DNA of 64,000 nt from Actinomadura sp. NBRC 104425 (GTDB taxonomy: Bacteria > Actinomycetota > Actinomycetes > Streptosporangiales > Streptosporangiaceae). The position numbers were made by a program, and so were the translations under genes. The stretch is from NCBI RefSeq assembly GCF_030269545.1, contig NZ_BSTN01000024.1:1-64000 (forward strand), given 5' to 3'. Of this stretch, positions 44,432-53,272 are shown piece by piece. The notes beneath the pieces are model-generated. The model searched no databases and was not told where the DNA came from. It saw only the letters and a program-made list of their open reading frames with translations. Each line of letters opens with the position of its first letter. The first letter of the stretch is position 1.

Positions 44432-45070
44432 TCAGGCCCCTGCGACACCGGGGTCCTTGGCCAGCCCGGCGGCCGGCTCGCAGTAGGAGACCTCCACCAG
44501 GCGGGTGCCCTCGAACGTCAGGCTCGTCACGCTGCACAGCCCGCACTGCCGCTTGCCCGGGTGGTGCCACAGGCGCCGGTGCTCGGCGCGGCGGCGCAGC
44601 ACCCAGATGGGCAGCTGGTGGCTGACGCACACCGCCTCGTGGCCGCGCGCCGCCTCCCGGGCGCTGATCACCGCGGCCTTCATCCGCGCGGCGAGCTCCT
44701 TGTAAGGCTCGCCCCACGACGGCTTGAACGGGTTCACCAGGCGGCGCCAGTGCTCGGGGCGGCGCAGCGAGCCCTTGCCCACGCCGAACGTCAGCCCCTC
44801 GAAGTGGTTGGCGGCCTCGGTGAGACGCTCGTCCACCGTCACCATGAGGCCGAACGCGTCGACCAGCGGCGCGGCCGTCTCCAGCGCCCGCTGCAGGGGG
44901 GAGGAGAACAGCGCGGTCACGTCCCGGTCGGCGAACCATTTGGCGGCCGCCTTGGCCATGAGGACCCCGTCCTCGCTGAGCCGATAGCCCGGCAGCCGCC
45001 CGTACAGGACGCCTTCGGGGTTGTGCACCTCACCGTGGCGCAACAGGTGAACGATCGTCTTGTCAGTCAT
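44432..45070 (-). CDS. Histidine phosphatase family (phosphoglycerate mutase-like) protein
   Basis: The protein (212 aa) has the catalytic RHGE motif in VHLLRHGEVHNPEGVLYGR, SSPLQRALETA, and the second His in VCVSHQLPIW. It has a longer loop between them than classical mutases and an extra Cys/His segment (HHPGKRQCGLCSV). The phosphorylated substrate is unknown. In Streptomyces and mycobacteria a similar gene stands beside the cytochrome c maturation operon, and here it precedes tlpA on the same strand by about 45 bp. Confidence 0.88.
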   Translation of the reverse strand: MTDKTIVHLLRHGEVHNPEGVLYGRLPGYRLSEDGVLMAKAAAKWFADRDVTALFSSPLQRALETAAPLVDAFGLMVTVDERLTEAANHFEGLTFGVGKGSLRRPEHWRRLVNPFKPSWGEPYKELAARMKAAVISAREAARGHEAVCVSHQLPIWVLRRRAEHRRLWHHPGKRQCGLCSVTSLTFEGTRLVEVSYCEPAAGLAKDPGVAGA

Positions 45071-45123
45071 GGCCTGGCCAGGTTATCCCCCGCGGGCCAC
45101 CGGCCAGACCTCCGCGGGGCAGG

Positions 45124-47235
45124 TCAGCGCCGCGACGAGGTGACGGCCGCGGAGATGGTCTTGACCACGCGGTCGAGGTCGGCCTGCCCGACGCCCTTGA
45201 CGTTCTGGATGAACCAGTACGTCAGCGCGGCGGTGCAGATGGACGCCCGGTCCCACGGCATCACGCACCGGATCGGCATCGGGACGCCGTCCTTGCCCAG
45301 CGTCGCCAGCGTGACCGACACGTAGGGGGACGGCGGGGGCTGCTCGCCGTCGGGGGCGTCGGTGGCGATGATCGCCTGCGTGCCGGGCACGCCGGTCGGC
45401 AGGTCGCGCCGCGTCCGCAGCGTCGAGCTGCAGTCGGTGCCGGGCCGGGGCTGCGCCGAGTCGGGGAAGTACTGGCACATGGACAGCTCGATGCCGGCGA
45501 CCGAGCCCTGGAAGTTGTGCTCGACGACGCCGGTGCGCATCTGCCCGATCGAGGTGACCCCGCCGGCCGCGCCGAACGACCGCGAGCACTCCGTCCCCGC
45601 CCGGCCGATGATGTACTGCTTCTGCTTGTCGTCCAGGATGTAAACGCCCGCGCCCTGCGGCAGCCGCACCTGCGCGGGAAGCCTGACCTGCGTCGGCCGT
45701 CCGATGGCCGTGCCGTCGGCGCCGGCGGCGAACAGCTTGCAGGGCTGCGCGGTCACGGTCTGCGCGACGGGCCGCGTCGTCGAGGCGCTCGGGGTCGGCC
45801 GCGGCTCCTGCCCTCCGCGGAACGCCTGCGTCCCCACGACCGCCCCGGTTCCGACGACGGCCGCGGTCCCGACGGCCACCGCCGCCGTCACCCCGGCGCT
45901 GCCGAAGATCGCTTTGATGCCTCCGGCGGCGGCCGCCTTCCCGGCCATCCCGGCGGCGCCTGCGGCACCCCCGGCGCTGCCGCCGCCCGCGGCGCCCGCC
46001 GCCGTCCCGGCCGCGCCGCTCGCCGACGCCGCAGCGGTCCCTCCGGCACCGGCACCCGCAGCACCGGCACCTGCAGCACCGGCGCCGGCACCGCCGGCAC
46101 CTGCACCCGCTGCTCCAGCGGCACCCGCACCAGCACCAACGCCACTTGCAGCCCCGGCGGCACCGGCGCCCGCCCCAGCCGCACCGGCACCAGCACCAGC
46201 TGCGCCCGCACCAGCACCCGCCGCACCGGCACCCGCAGCACCCGCAGCACCCGCGGCGCCAGCCGCACCGGCACCAGCCGCACCGGCCGCGCCGGCGCCG
46301 GGCAGGGCGAGGGCGGCGAGCGGGAACAGCGCGGCCAGCGCGACGGCGGCCCCGGCGAGCCTGCGGATGCCCCGGGCCTCCCAGTCGCGTCCGTAGGCGT
46401 GCTGCGCGATGCGCTCCAACTCGTCGACGAACGCCGCCGCGCTGTCCGGCCGGTGCTCGGGGTCCTTGGCCATGCCCCGGGCGACCAGCGACCGCAGCGG
46501 CTCCGGCACCGCCTCCACCGGGACGGGCGCGGTCAGGTGCGCCGCGCGCAGCGCATCCCGGTTCCCGGTGAACGGCCTGCGGCCGGTCACGCACTCCACG
46601 AACACGCACGTCGCCGCGTACACGTCCGCCGACGGCGAGGCGATCTGGCGGGCCCACTGCTCGGGCGCCATGTAGAGCGCCGTGCCCTCCCCCTCGGCGA
46701 CCTGACCGGCCGGGATCGCGATGCCGAAGTCGACGAGCTTGCTGCACCCGTCCTGCGGGACGACGACGTTGGCGGGCTTGTAGTCGCGGTGGACCACGCC
46801 CAGTTCGTGCGCCGCCGCCAGGCCCAGCAGCGACCCCTTGAGGACGGTGAGCGACGCCTCGGGTCCCAGCGCCCCGTGCCGCGCAAGGATCTCCTTCAGC
46901 GACGCGCCGTCCACCGCCTCCATGACGATCGCGGTGCCCTTGGCGTGTTCGACGAGCTGGTAGAGCCGGGCGACGTGCGGGCTCTGCACGCGTCCCAGCA
47001 TCTGGGCCTCATGCCGCAGCCGGTCCCGGGCCTGCTCCCCGGCCCCCGCCGCCAGGTACTTGATCGCCACTGGCGTGCCGGTCTCCTCGTGGACGGCCAG
47101 CACCACCCGGCCCTGTCCCCCCGCCCCGAGCTCGCGCACCTCGCGGAATCCGGAGACCTGCCACTGCGCCGTCACGCGCCCCTCCTCCACCAGCCGTTCG
47201 ACCGCACCGGGACTTAAAGACGACATCAACGCCAC
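45124..47235 (-). CDS. Membrane Ser/Thr protein kinase with long Ala/Gly stretch
   Basis: The protein (703 aa) has a Hanks-type kinase domain in residues 30-280: Gly loop ELGAGGQGRVVLAV, Lys59 in VAIKYL, H149-R-D151-YKPAN catalytic loop, and DFG 169-171. All catalytic residues are present. A membrane helix (about 290-312) is followed by roughly 135 residues almost entirely Ala and Gly, with Pro in the antisense reading. Then come a second hydrophobic segment (VTAAVAVGTAAVVGTGAVVG) and a 230-residue extracytoplasmic domain with four cysteines (QPCKLFA, TECSRSF, MCQYFPD, DCSSTL). The ligand is unknown. It is a single gene. Confidence 0.88.
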   Translation of the reverse strand: MALMSSLSPGAVERLVEEGRVTAQWQVSGFREVRELGAGGQGRVVLAVHEETGTPVAIKYLAAGAGEQARDRLRHEAQMLGRVQSPHVARLYQLVEHAKGTAIVMEAVDGASLKEILARHGALGPEASLTVLKGSLLGLAAAHELGVVHRDYKPANVVVPQDGCSKLVDFGIAIPAGQVAEGEGTALYMAPEQWARQIASPSADVYAATCVFVECVTGRRPFTGNRDALRAAHLTAPVPVEAVPEPLRSLVARGMAKDPEHRPDSAAAFVDELERIAQHAYGRDWEARGIRRLAGAAVALAALFPLAALALPGAGAAGAAGAGAAGAAGAAGAAGAGAAGAGAGAAGAGAGAAGAGAGAAGAASGVGAGAGAAGAAGAGAGGAGAGAAGAGAAGAGAGGTAAASASGAAGTAAGAAGGGSAGGAAGAAGMAGKAAAAGGIKAIFGSAGVTAAVAVGTAAVVGTGAVVGTQAFRGGQEPRPTPSASTTRPVAQTVTAQPCKLFAAGADGTAIGRPTQVRLPAQVRLPQGAGVYILDDKQKQYIIGRAGTECSRSFGAAGGVTSIGQMRTGVVEHNFQGSVAGIELSMCQYFPDSAQPRPGTDCSSTLRTRRDLPTGVPGTQAIIATDAPDGEQPPPSPYVSVTLATLGKDGVPMPIRCVMPWDRASICTAALTYWFIQNVKGVGQADLDRVVKTISAAVTSSRR
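46000..46312. repeat. GC-rich low-complexity tandem tract inside the kinase gene
   Basis: Imperfect short repeats such as GCACCGGCACC and GCAGCACCGGCACC run for about 300 bp. On the minus strand they encode (Gly/Ala)n. The unit size is a multiple of three and the reading frame is kept, so length changes by slippage would not break the kinase. Repeat number may vary between strains. Confidence 0.8.
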
Positions 47236-47271
47236 GCCGGTTCGATCCTGCGTGACGGTTTCGGCGGCCGT

Positions 47272-48174
47272 TCAGCAGTCCTCTGCGGCGGCGGCCCGGA
47301 GGGCCTCCAGGGTGGCGCGCAGGGCGGGGCGGCGGGCGGCCTCCTCCCGCCACAGCCCGTAGACGCGGCGGGTCAGCGGCGTCTCCAGCTCGACGAGCCG
47401 TACGCCCTCGGGCACGTCGCAGCGGCCCATGCGGGGCAGGATCGTGTTGCCCAGTCCGGCCGCGACGAGGGCGAGCTGGGTGGCGAACTCGTAGGCCATG
47501 TGGTCGATGCGCGGTTCGGCGCCGATGGAGCGCAGGGTGGTGGTGAGCCAGTCGCAGCAGATGCTGCCGGGGGTGGAGGCGATCCACGCGTCACCCGCCA
47601 GCTCCTTGAGCTCGACCCGTTCGCGGTCGGCAAGGGGGTGGTCGGCGGGCACCGCGACGTCCGCGACGTCGTCGCAGATGACGCCCCTGTGCAGCCCGTC
47701 GGGGATGGGCAGCGGCGCGTTGTTCCAGTCCTGCACGATCGCCATGTCGAGGTCGCCGCGCAGCAGCAGCGGGATGCTCTGCATGGGGTCCTCCTCGCGC
47801 AGCCGCACCCGCAGCCCCGGATGGTCGGCGCGCAGGCGGCGCAGCGCGGCGGGCAGCAGCCCGCGCGCGGCGGTGGGGAACGCGGCGAGCGTCACCTGCC
47901 CGACCACGGCCCCGCGGTGCGCCTCCAGGTCGGCCTTCGCCCGCTCCACCAGCGACAGGATCCGGTCGGCGTGGTTTACCAGCAGTTCGGCGGCGTCGGT
48001 GAGCCGCACGCCGCGCCCCTTGCGCTCCAGCAGCTTCTGCCCGGTCTCCCGCTCCAGCTTGGCCAGCTGCTGGGAGACGGCGGAGGTCGTCACGTGCAGG
48101 ACGTCGGCGGCCGCGCTCACCGACCCGTAGGTGGCGACGGCATGCAGCGCCCGCAACCGCTCCAGATCTAGCAT
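47272..48174 (-). CDS. LysR family transcriptional regulator
   Basis: The protein (300 aa) has the N-terminal winged HTH (LHAVATYGSVSAAADVLHVT, SAVSQQLAKLERETGQKLL) and a periplasmic-binding-like effector domain (VTLAAFPTAARGLLPAAL, DLDMAIVQDWN, GLGNTILPRMG). It is divergent from the small hypothetical gene at 48317, which may be a target. The 140-bp intergenic space includes an interrupted dyad-like AT-richer segment near 48180-48215 fit for LysR binding. The effector is unknown. Confidence 0.9.
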   Translation of the reverse strand: MLDLERLRALHAVATYGSVSAAADVLHVTTSAVSQQLAKLERETGQKLLERKGRGVRLTDAAELLVNHADRILSLVERAKADLEAHRGAVVGQVTLAAFPTAARGLLPAALRRLRADHPGLRVRLREEDPMQSIPLLLRGDLDMAIVQDWNNAPLPIPDGLHRGVICDDVADVAVPADHPLADRERVELKELAGDAWIASTPGSICCDWLTTTLRSIGAEPRIDHMAYEFATQLALVAAGLGNTILPRMGRCDVPEGVRLVELETPLTRRVYGLWREEAARRPALRATLEALRAAAAEDC

Positions 48175-48316
48175 GAAGCAATGCTAAACCGTTGGACCGA
48201 CGATAACTAGACGTACCTAAACCCGCCCGTGCGCACCGGCGGAACCGCGCCCGCCGCGCCCGCGGTTATCCTGCGAATGCACGGCCTCGGCCGATGCGGC
48301 GCAGGGAGCGGCGGCG

Positions 48317-48757
48317 ATGACCACCAAGCCCTTCGACTACGACGCGTTCCTTTCCAGCACGCCCGACAGGTGGCGTGAGCTGGGCCTGCACTGGCACTGC
48401 TACGGCTGGCGCGGCACCGGGGAGGAGTGGAGCGACGAGGCGCAGCGGCAGGACCCGTCCTCGTTCCTGCCGCCCACCTCCGTCCGGGACTGGCTGAACA
48501 AGCCCGCCAGGATGCTGCGCACCGTCGAGCACACCCCCGAGGACGCCCTCGCCTGGCTGCGCGACCAGTGGACCCCGTTGACGTCCGACGCCCTCCACGG
48601 CGCCCCGGAAGGCTTCCTGACCGGCGAGACCCGCTGGCGCCTCGCCCTCTACGACCTGCGCAACGGAGCGGACGTCTACTGGACTCTGTGGACCACGGGC
48701 CCCTACCTCCACGCCTTCGCAGTGATCGGCACCTCGGCGTCCTGCCACTCCGCCTGA
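48317..48757 (+). CDS. Conserved-looking hypothetical protein
   Basis: The protein (146 aa) is soluble and tryptophan-rich: LGLHWHCYGWRGTGEEW, SVRDWLNKPARML, DALAWLRDQWTPLT, DVYWTLWTTGPYL. There is no signal peptide, membrane helix or known motif. ATG 48317 is preceded by GGGAGCGGCGG. The codon use is like the neighbours and the reading frame is clean, so I believe it is a real gene. It lies opposite the LysR gene and convergent with the hemerythrin gene. I do not recognise a family. Confidence 0.65.
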   Translation: MTTKPFDYDAFLSSTPDRWRELGLHWHCYGWRGTGEEWSDEAQRQDPSSFLPPTSVRDWLNKPARMLRTVEHTPEDALAWLRDQWTPLTSDALHGAPEGFLTGETRWRLALYDLRNGADVYWTLWTTGPYLHAFAVIGTSASCHSA

Positions 48758-48760
48758 CGG

Positions 48761-49228
48761 TCAGACGTCGCCGAACATCCGGCGCTTGTCGCTCTCCGGA
48801 GCGTCGAGGGTGCGCAGTGCGTAGCTCAGCGAGCCTTCCTCGTACGCGAAATGGGCCTTCATGACGGCCTTGATCTCGTTGATCTGCTCGAACAGCTGCT
48901 GCGGGGACGCCTCCGGGGAGTCCAGGCACCGCTGGAAGTCGGCGAGCAGCCGCGCGAGGACCCGGTGCTCGTGCCGCAGGCGCGTGATCGCGGGCTCCAG
49001 CTCCGGCATCCGCCTCAGCAGCGTCGGGAAGAAGTCGGCGTCCTCGCTGCGGTGATGGCTGCCCAGCGCGGAGCAGAAGGCCAGGCAGAAGTCGCGCAGG
49101 TCCGGCTTGAGCGCCTGGGCGCGGACGCCGGAGCGAAGCTGCCTGCGGGCGTCCTCCAGGGCCTTCTCCAGGCGGTGGTGGACGTTCTGCAACTCCAGGT
49201 GCCAGGCGAAGACGCGCTTACGTAGCAC
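48761..49228 (-). CDS. Hemerythrin-domain protein
   Basis: The protein (155 aa) is a four-helix bundle with the HHE pattern: HHRLEKAL near residue 17, SALGSHHRSEDADFFPTL, LRHEHRVLARLL and AHFAYEEGSLSYAL. The His/Glu residues fit a non-heme di-iron site for O2, NO or redox sensing. It overlaps the upstream PadR-type gene by 11 bp, so a transcription factor and an iron/oxygen-binding protein are made together. A similar pairing would suit oxidative or nitrosative stress. Confidence 0.88.
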   Translation of the reverse strand: MLRKRVFAWHLELQNVHHRLEKALEDARRQLRSGVRAQALKPDLRDFCLAFCSALGSHHRSEDADFFPTLLRRMPELEPAITRLRHEHRVLARLLADFQRCLDSPEASPQQLFEQINEIKAVMKAHFAYEEGSLSYALRTLDAPESDKRRMFGDV

Positions 49229-49844
49229 GATGGGCCCCTCCTTCCGCGGGTCCGGCGGCGTCCGCGTCGCGCCGCCGGGCGTGCGTGTTCCTGCGGGTCC
49301 TCTCCTCGCGGATCAGCTCGGGAAGGCCCGACGCCAGTTCCCGATGCCAGGCGATCTCCGCCTGCAGCCGGACGATGCGGTGCCGCATCGCCAGAGACTC
49401 CGCCTTGGTCAGATAGCGGGCGACCGCCCCGGCATGCGCCTCGTACTCGGCGAGCATCGCCTCAAGGGCCTTGATCCGGGCCTCGATGGCGGGCGGCAGG
49501 TCGTCCAGCCGGTCCGGATCGAGCCTGGTGAGCACGAGGTCGAACGGGTCGGGTTTGACGACGATCTCGCGCAGCCCGCTCAGCCGCAGCGACGACAGCG
49601 CCCGCGCGCCGGCCTCGGTGATCCGCCAGACCTTGCGGTGCGGGTACGACCCGACCCGCTCCGTCCGCTCCTCTGCGATCAGCCCTTCCGCGGCGAGGCG
49701 TTTGATCGCCCCGTAGAGCCCGCCGATGGTGATGTCGGTCCACAGGTGGAGGTGCTCCTCCTCGGCCAGGCGCCGCAGCTGGTGGCCGTGCATCGGGCCG
49801 CGCTCGGACAGCGCCCCGAGAATGAAGACGCGTATGGACGACAC
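49218..49844 (-). CDS. PadR family transcriptional regulator
   Basis: The protein (about 208 aa) has the PadR winged helix: FILGALSERGPMHGHQLRRL, TDITIGGLYGAIKRLAAEG, HRKVWRITEAGARAL. A C-terminal helical dimerisation domain (EARIKALEAMLAEYEAHAGA) follows. GTG 49844 gives MSSIRVFILGAL, the usual start; the frame extends upstream 12 codons over a dyad. The effector is unknown. It is co-transcribed with the hemerythrin gene. Confidence 0.9.
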   Translation of the reverse strand: MSSIRVFILGALSERGPMHGHQLRRLAEEEHLHLWTDITIGGLYGAIKRLAAEGLIAEERTERVGSYPHRKVWRITEAGARALSSLRLSGLREIVVKPDPFDLVLTRLDPDRLDDLPPAIEARIKALEAMLAEYEAHAGAVARYLTKAESLAMRHRIVRLQAEIAWHRELASGLPELIREERTRRNTHARRRDADAAGPAEGGAHRAT

Positions 49845-49847
49845 GCG

Positions 49848-49867
49848 ACTACTCCCGCAAGAGTACT
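49848..49867. promoter_or_regulatory. Near-perfect dyad over the padR leader (candidate autoregulatory site)
   Basis: ACTACTC-CCGCAA-GAGTACT has one mismatch between 7-bp arms. It lies 4 bp before the GTG of the PadR gene, covering the probable RBS. PadR proteins often repress their own promoter, so this is a natural candidate, though it is not the classical ATGT-N8-ACAT pattern. Confidence 0.3.
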
Positions 49868-50002
49868 CGCATGCGGTCAAGCGCCTGAGCGATGCCGGCC
49901 GAAACGGGCGTGCTCGGGCCCGCGCGTGCCGCTACACACGTCCGCGCCCGCGCCGGGAAGGGCGGCGCGGGTGCGGACGTGCCGAGAGGTGAGTGGAGAA
50001 GA

Positions 50003-51301
50003 TCAGCGGGCTGCGGCGGCCGCCGCAGCCGCGGCTGCGTGCGGCAGGGCGTCGGTGATGCGTTCCAAGGCCCGGTCGTCGTGGGCGGCCGACAGGAACC
50101 ACACCTCGTACGACGACGGCGGCAGGTAGACGCCGCGTTCCAGAGCGGCGTGGAAGAACGCCGCGTACGCCTTGGTGTCCTGGCGCTGGGCGGCGGCGAA
50201 GTCGCCGACGGCCTCGTCGGTGAAGAAGATCGAGAAGAGGTTGCCCGCCGTCTGCAGCCGGTGCGGGACGCCCTCCTTGGCCAGCGCCTCGGACGCCGCC
50301 GACGACACGATGCCGGCGGCCCGGTCGATCGCCGCGTACACCTCGTCGGTGGCGCCGCGCAGCGTGGCCAGCCCGGCGGCGGTGGCGAGCGGGTTCCCCG
50401 AGAGGGTGCCCGCCTGGTAGACGGGACCGGCCGGGGCGAGCCGGTCCATGATCTCGGCGCGGCCGCCGAACGCGGCGGCGGGCAGCCCGCCGCCCATGAC
50501 CTTGCCGAACGTCATCAGGTCGCCAGCCACGCCCTCCAGCCCGTACCAGCCGGAGCGGGACGCCCGGAAGCCGGTCAGCACCTCGTCAATGATCAGCAGC
50601 GCCCCGCTGCGCTCGCACAGCGACTTCAGCAGCGCGTTGAAGCCCTCCAGGGGCGGCACCACGCCCATGTTGCACGGCACCGCCTCGGTGATCACGCAGG
50701 CGATCTCGTGGCCGTGCTCGGCGAACGCCTGCTCCACGGCGGCGACGTCGTTGTACGGCAGCACGATCGTGTCGGCCGTGGCGGCGCCGGTCACCCCGGG
50801 CGTGTCGGGCAGCCCGAACGTGGCGACGCCCGAGCCCGCCGCGGCCAGCAGCGCGTCCACGTGCCCGTGGTAGCACCCGGCGAACTTGACCACCTTGGCA
50901 CGGCCGGTGAAGCCGCGGGCCAGCCGGATCGCCGACATCGTCGCCTCGGTGCCGGAGTTGACCAGCCGCACCTTCTCGACGGGCGCGCGGGCGACGATCT
51001 CCTCGGCCAGCTCCACCTCGGCGGGCGTGGGCGCGCCGTAGGAGGTGCCGCGCGCGGCCGCCTCCCGCACCGCCTCCACCACGGCCGGATGCGCATGGCC
51101 GAGGATCAGCGGCCCCCACGAGCAGACCAGGTCCACGTACTCGGTGCCGTCGGCGTCGATGAGGTACGGGCCGCGCCCGGCGGTCATGAAGCGGGGGGTC
51201 CCGCCCACCGCGCCGAAGGCCCGCACCGGAGAGTTCACTCCGCCCGGAATCACCCGGTTCGCACGGTCGAACAGCCCTTGGGAGTATCGGATGTCGGTCA
51301 C
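50003..51301 (-). CDS. hemL: Glutamate-1-semialdehyde 2,1-aminomutase
   Basis: The protein (432 aa) is a PLP enzyme making 5-aminolevulinate from glutamate-1-semialdehyde, the product of HemA. Motifs are PGGVNSPVRAFGAVGG, GPLILGHAHP, NSGTEATMSAIRLAR, LIIDEVLTGFR and the Lys in LMTFGKVMGGGLP. The C-terminus ends in ten or so consecutive alanines from a GCN run. It stands apart from the rex-hem operon but serves the same C5 pathway. Confidence 0.97.
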   Translation of the reverse strand: MTDIRYSQGLFDRANRVIPGGVNSPVRAFGAVGGTPRFMTAGRGPYLIDADGTEYVDLVCSWGPLILGHAHPAVVEAVREAAARGTSYGAPTPAEVELAEEIVARAPVEKVRLVNSGTEATMSAIRLARGFTGRAKVVKFAGCYHGHVDALLAAAGSGVATFGLPDTPGVTGAATADTIVLPYNDVAAVEQAFAEHGHEIACVITEAVPCNMGVVPPLEGFNALLKSLCERSGALLIIDEVLTGFRASRSGWYGLEGVAGDLMTFGKVMGGGLPAAAFGGRAEIMDRLAPAGPVYQAGTLSGNPLATAAGLATLRGATDEVYAAIDRAAGIVSSAASEALAKEGVPHRLQTAGNLFSIFFTDEAVGDFAAAQRQDTKAYAAFFHAALERGVYLPPSSYEVWFLSAAHDDRALERITDALPHAAAAAAAAAAR

Positions 51302-51447
51302 CGGTACAGTCTCTCAGTTGCAGTTTGGCGACTCGGCTTGACCCGGCCCGTTTGCTGCCGATATTCCACCAAGTACGCGGTGCCGGAGCGGACGGACGGC
51401 GCCGCGGATTCACCGGCACCGGCCGTAAGCGGACCTATTCGAAAGGG

Positions 51448-53187
51448 ATGGCGCGCCAAGTGGTTGACGGCTGGACGGTCCCGGGCTTCACCCACGTGCG
51501 GGAGCTGGGCGGTGGCGCCTCGGGCCGGGTGGTGCTGGCGGTTGACGACGTGACCCAGACCAAGGTCGCCATCAAATACCTCGACCGGAGGCTGGACGGG
51601 AACGAGGCGTTCCTGTCGCGGTTCCGGCTCGCGGCCCGCCGGCTCGCCCAGATCGAGGACCCCAACCTGGTGGACTTCTACGACTTCGTGGAGGCGCCGC
51701 ACGGTGGGGCCGCGATCGTCATGGAATGGGTGGACGGCGTCAGCCTGCGCCGGGTGGTGGACGCCCAGGGTCCCACCGGGCCGCTGGCCGCGCTGTCCAT
51801 GCTGGGCGGCGTGCTGGTGGGCCTGGCCGCGGCGCACGCCAAGGACCTGGTGCACGGGTCGCTGCGCCCGGCCAACGTGCTGGTGGACGGCGAAGGCAAC
51901 GGACGCCTGGTCGACCTGGCGCTGACCCCGCCCGGCTCCGAGGCGCAGAGCGGCCCGGTCTACGCGGCGCCCGAGCTGTGGGACGGCGCGGCCGCCGGCC
52001 AGGCCAGCGACATCTACGCGGCCACCGCCATCTTCTACGAGTGCCTGACCGGGCACCCGCCGTACTCCGGGCGCAGCCAGTCCGCGCTGGCCAAGGCGCA
52101 CCGCGAGGCGCCGATCCCGGCCGACGAGGTGCCCGGGCCGCTGCGCGACCTGATCCTGACCGGCCTGGCCAAAAAGCCCTCGGAGCGGCCCTCGTCGGCC
52201 GCCGACTTCCTGGGCGCGGTGGAGGAGGCCGCCGTCGCCGCGTACGGGCCCGCCTGGGAGGCGCAGGGCCGCAGCCGCATGACCGAGCTGGTGAAGCAGA
52301 CGCAGGCCCTGCCCGAGCCGGCCCCGTCCCGCGGCGGGAGCCGCGCCCCGGCCGCGGCGCCGGCCGCCAAGCGCGGCGGCCGCGGACGGCTGGTGGCCGC
52401 GGTGGTCGCGGGCGTGGTGGTCGTGGGCGGCGCGGGAGGCGCCGCGCTCGCGTTCGGCAGCGGTGACGACGGCAAGAAGGCGGTGCAGCCGCCGCCGTCC
52501 CCGGCGACGTCCGGCACGCCGACTCCGGCCCTGCCCGCCGGTCCCGGGCCGGTGAACCCGGCGGCCGCGGCGGCGCTGGCCGCCCAGGTCGAGCAGGCCG
52601 TGGCGCGCACCCCGACCGGCGCGTTCAGCTACCGGCGCACGGGCGGCTCGGCGATCAAAGCGCAGGGGTCGTTCGCGCAGGCGACCGCGGCCTCGCCCTC
52701 GTACCAGATGTCGGTGTCCGGGCAGGGCGCGAACGTGCGGCGCACCGCCCAGGCGCGGCTGGTGGCCGACACCACGTACCTGCGGTCGCGCAACACGTGG
52801 CGGCCCGCCGGCAACAATGCGCGGACGCGCGGCTATGTCAACCTGGTGTCGCACGTGCGGTGGAGCAGCTCGGTGTCGAACGTGACGACCCTGCTGCGCA
52901 CGAGCACGTCCCTGCGCAAGACGAACGCTACGACCTACCAGGGGACGGTTCCGCTGGCGCGGCTGTCGCAGGCGCCCGGGCTGGGCCCCCTGTACGCGGA
53001 GGTGGCCAGGACGACGGGCGCCCAGCAGGTGACGTTCGTGATGCAGTTCGACGGCGCGATGCGTCCCCTGCAGGTACGGGTGAGGGCCGCGGGCCCCGGC
53101 GCCAAGCCCCGCTCCCAGCTGCTGCACACCAGCTACTCGCGGTGGGGGCAGAAGGTCTCGATCACCGCCCCTCGCGGCGCGGGCTGA
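51448..53187 (+). CDS. Membrane protein kinase-like protein, probable pseudokinase
   Basis: The protein (about 579 aa) has a kinase fold in residues 13-265: ELGGGASGRVVLAV, Lys43 in VAIKYL, APELWDG, and PSERPSSAADFL. But the catalytic HRD loop reads H136-G-S138-LRPAN143, lacking the catalytic Asp and Arg. DFG is D156-L-A. The alpha-C Glu position appears as Ala (FRLAARRLA). Phosphotransfer is therefore unlikely, though ATP binding may remain. One membrane helix (about 314-337) leads to an external domain of about 220 residues (VEQAVARTPTGAFSYRRTG; MQFDGAMRPLQVRVRA) resembling LppX/LolA-type lipid-binding folds in pattern. GTG 51460 is an alternative start. Confidence 0.82.
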   Translation: MARQVVDGWTVPGFTHVRELGGGASGRVVLAVDDVTQTKVAIKYLDRRLDGNEAFLSRFRLAARRLAQIEDPNLVDFYDFVEAPHGGAAIVMEWVDGVSLRRVVDAQGPTGPLAALSMLGGVLVGLAAAHAKDLVHGSLRPANVLVDGEGNGRLVDLALTPPGSEAQSGPVYAAPELWDGAAAGQASDIYAATAIFYECLTGHPPYSGRSQSALAKAHREAPIPADEVPGPLRDLILTGLAKKPSERPSSAADFLGAVEEAAVAAYGPAWEAQGRSRMTELVKQTQALPEPAPSRGGSRAPAAAPAAKRGGRGRLVAAVVAGVVVVGGAGGAALAFGSGDDGKKAVQPPPSPATSGTPTPALPAGPGPVNPAAAAALAAQVEQAVARTPTGAFSYRRTGGSAIKAQGSFAQATAASPSYQMSVSGQGANVRRTAQARLVADTTYLRSRNTWRPAGNNARTRGYVNLVSHVRWSSSVSNVTTLLRTSTSLRKTNATTYQGTVPLARLSQAPGLGPLYAEVARTTGAQQVTFVMQFDGAMRPLQVRVRAAGPGAKPRSQLLHTSYSRWGQKVSITAPRGAG

Positions 53188-53272
53188 CCCTGAAACCCCT
53201 GCCGGAGCCGCCCCGCGGGCCCCTCAAGGCCACCCCGGGTCCCGCGCACGGCTCCCAGGGGCCGCGCACGGT

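Noticed and set aside
46000..46312. Possible CRISPR-like or minisatellite array
   Set aside because: The units are short, imperfect and without unique spacers. They encode an in-frame Ala/Gly tract.
45517..47217. Plus-strand frames over the kinase gene, including Pro/Ala repeat proteins
   Set aside because: They are the antisense reading of the Ala/Gly tract and kinase domain. The minus-strand kinase has all catalytic motifs.
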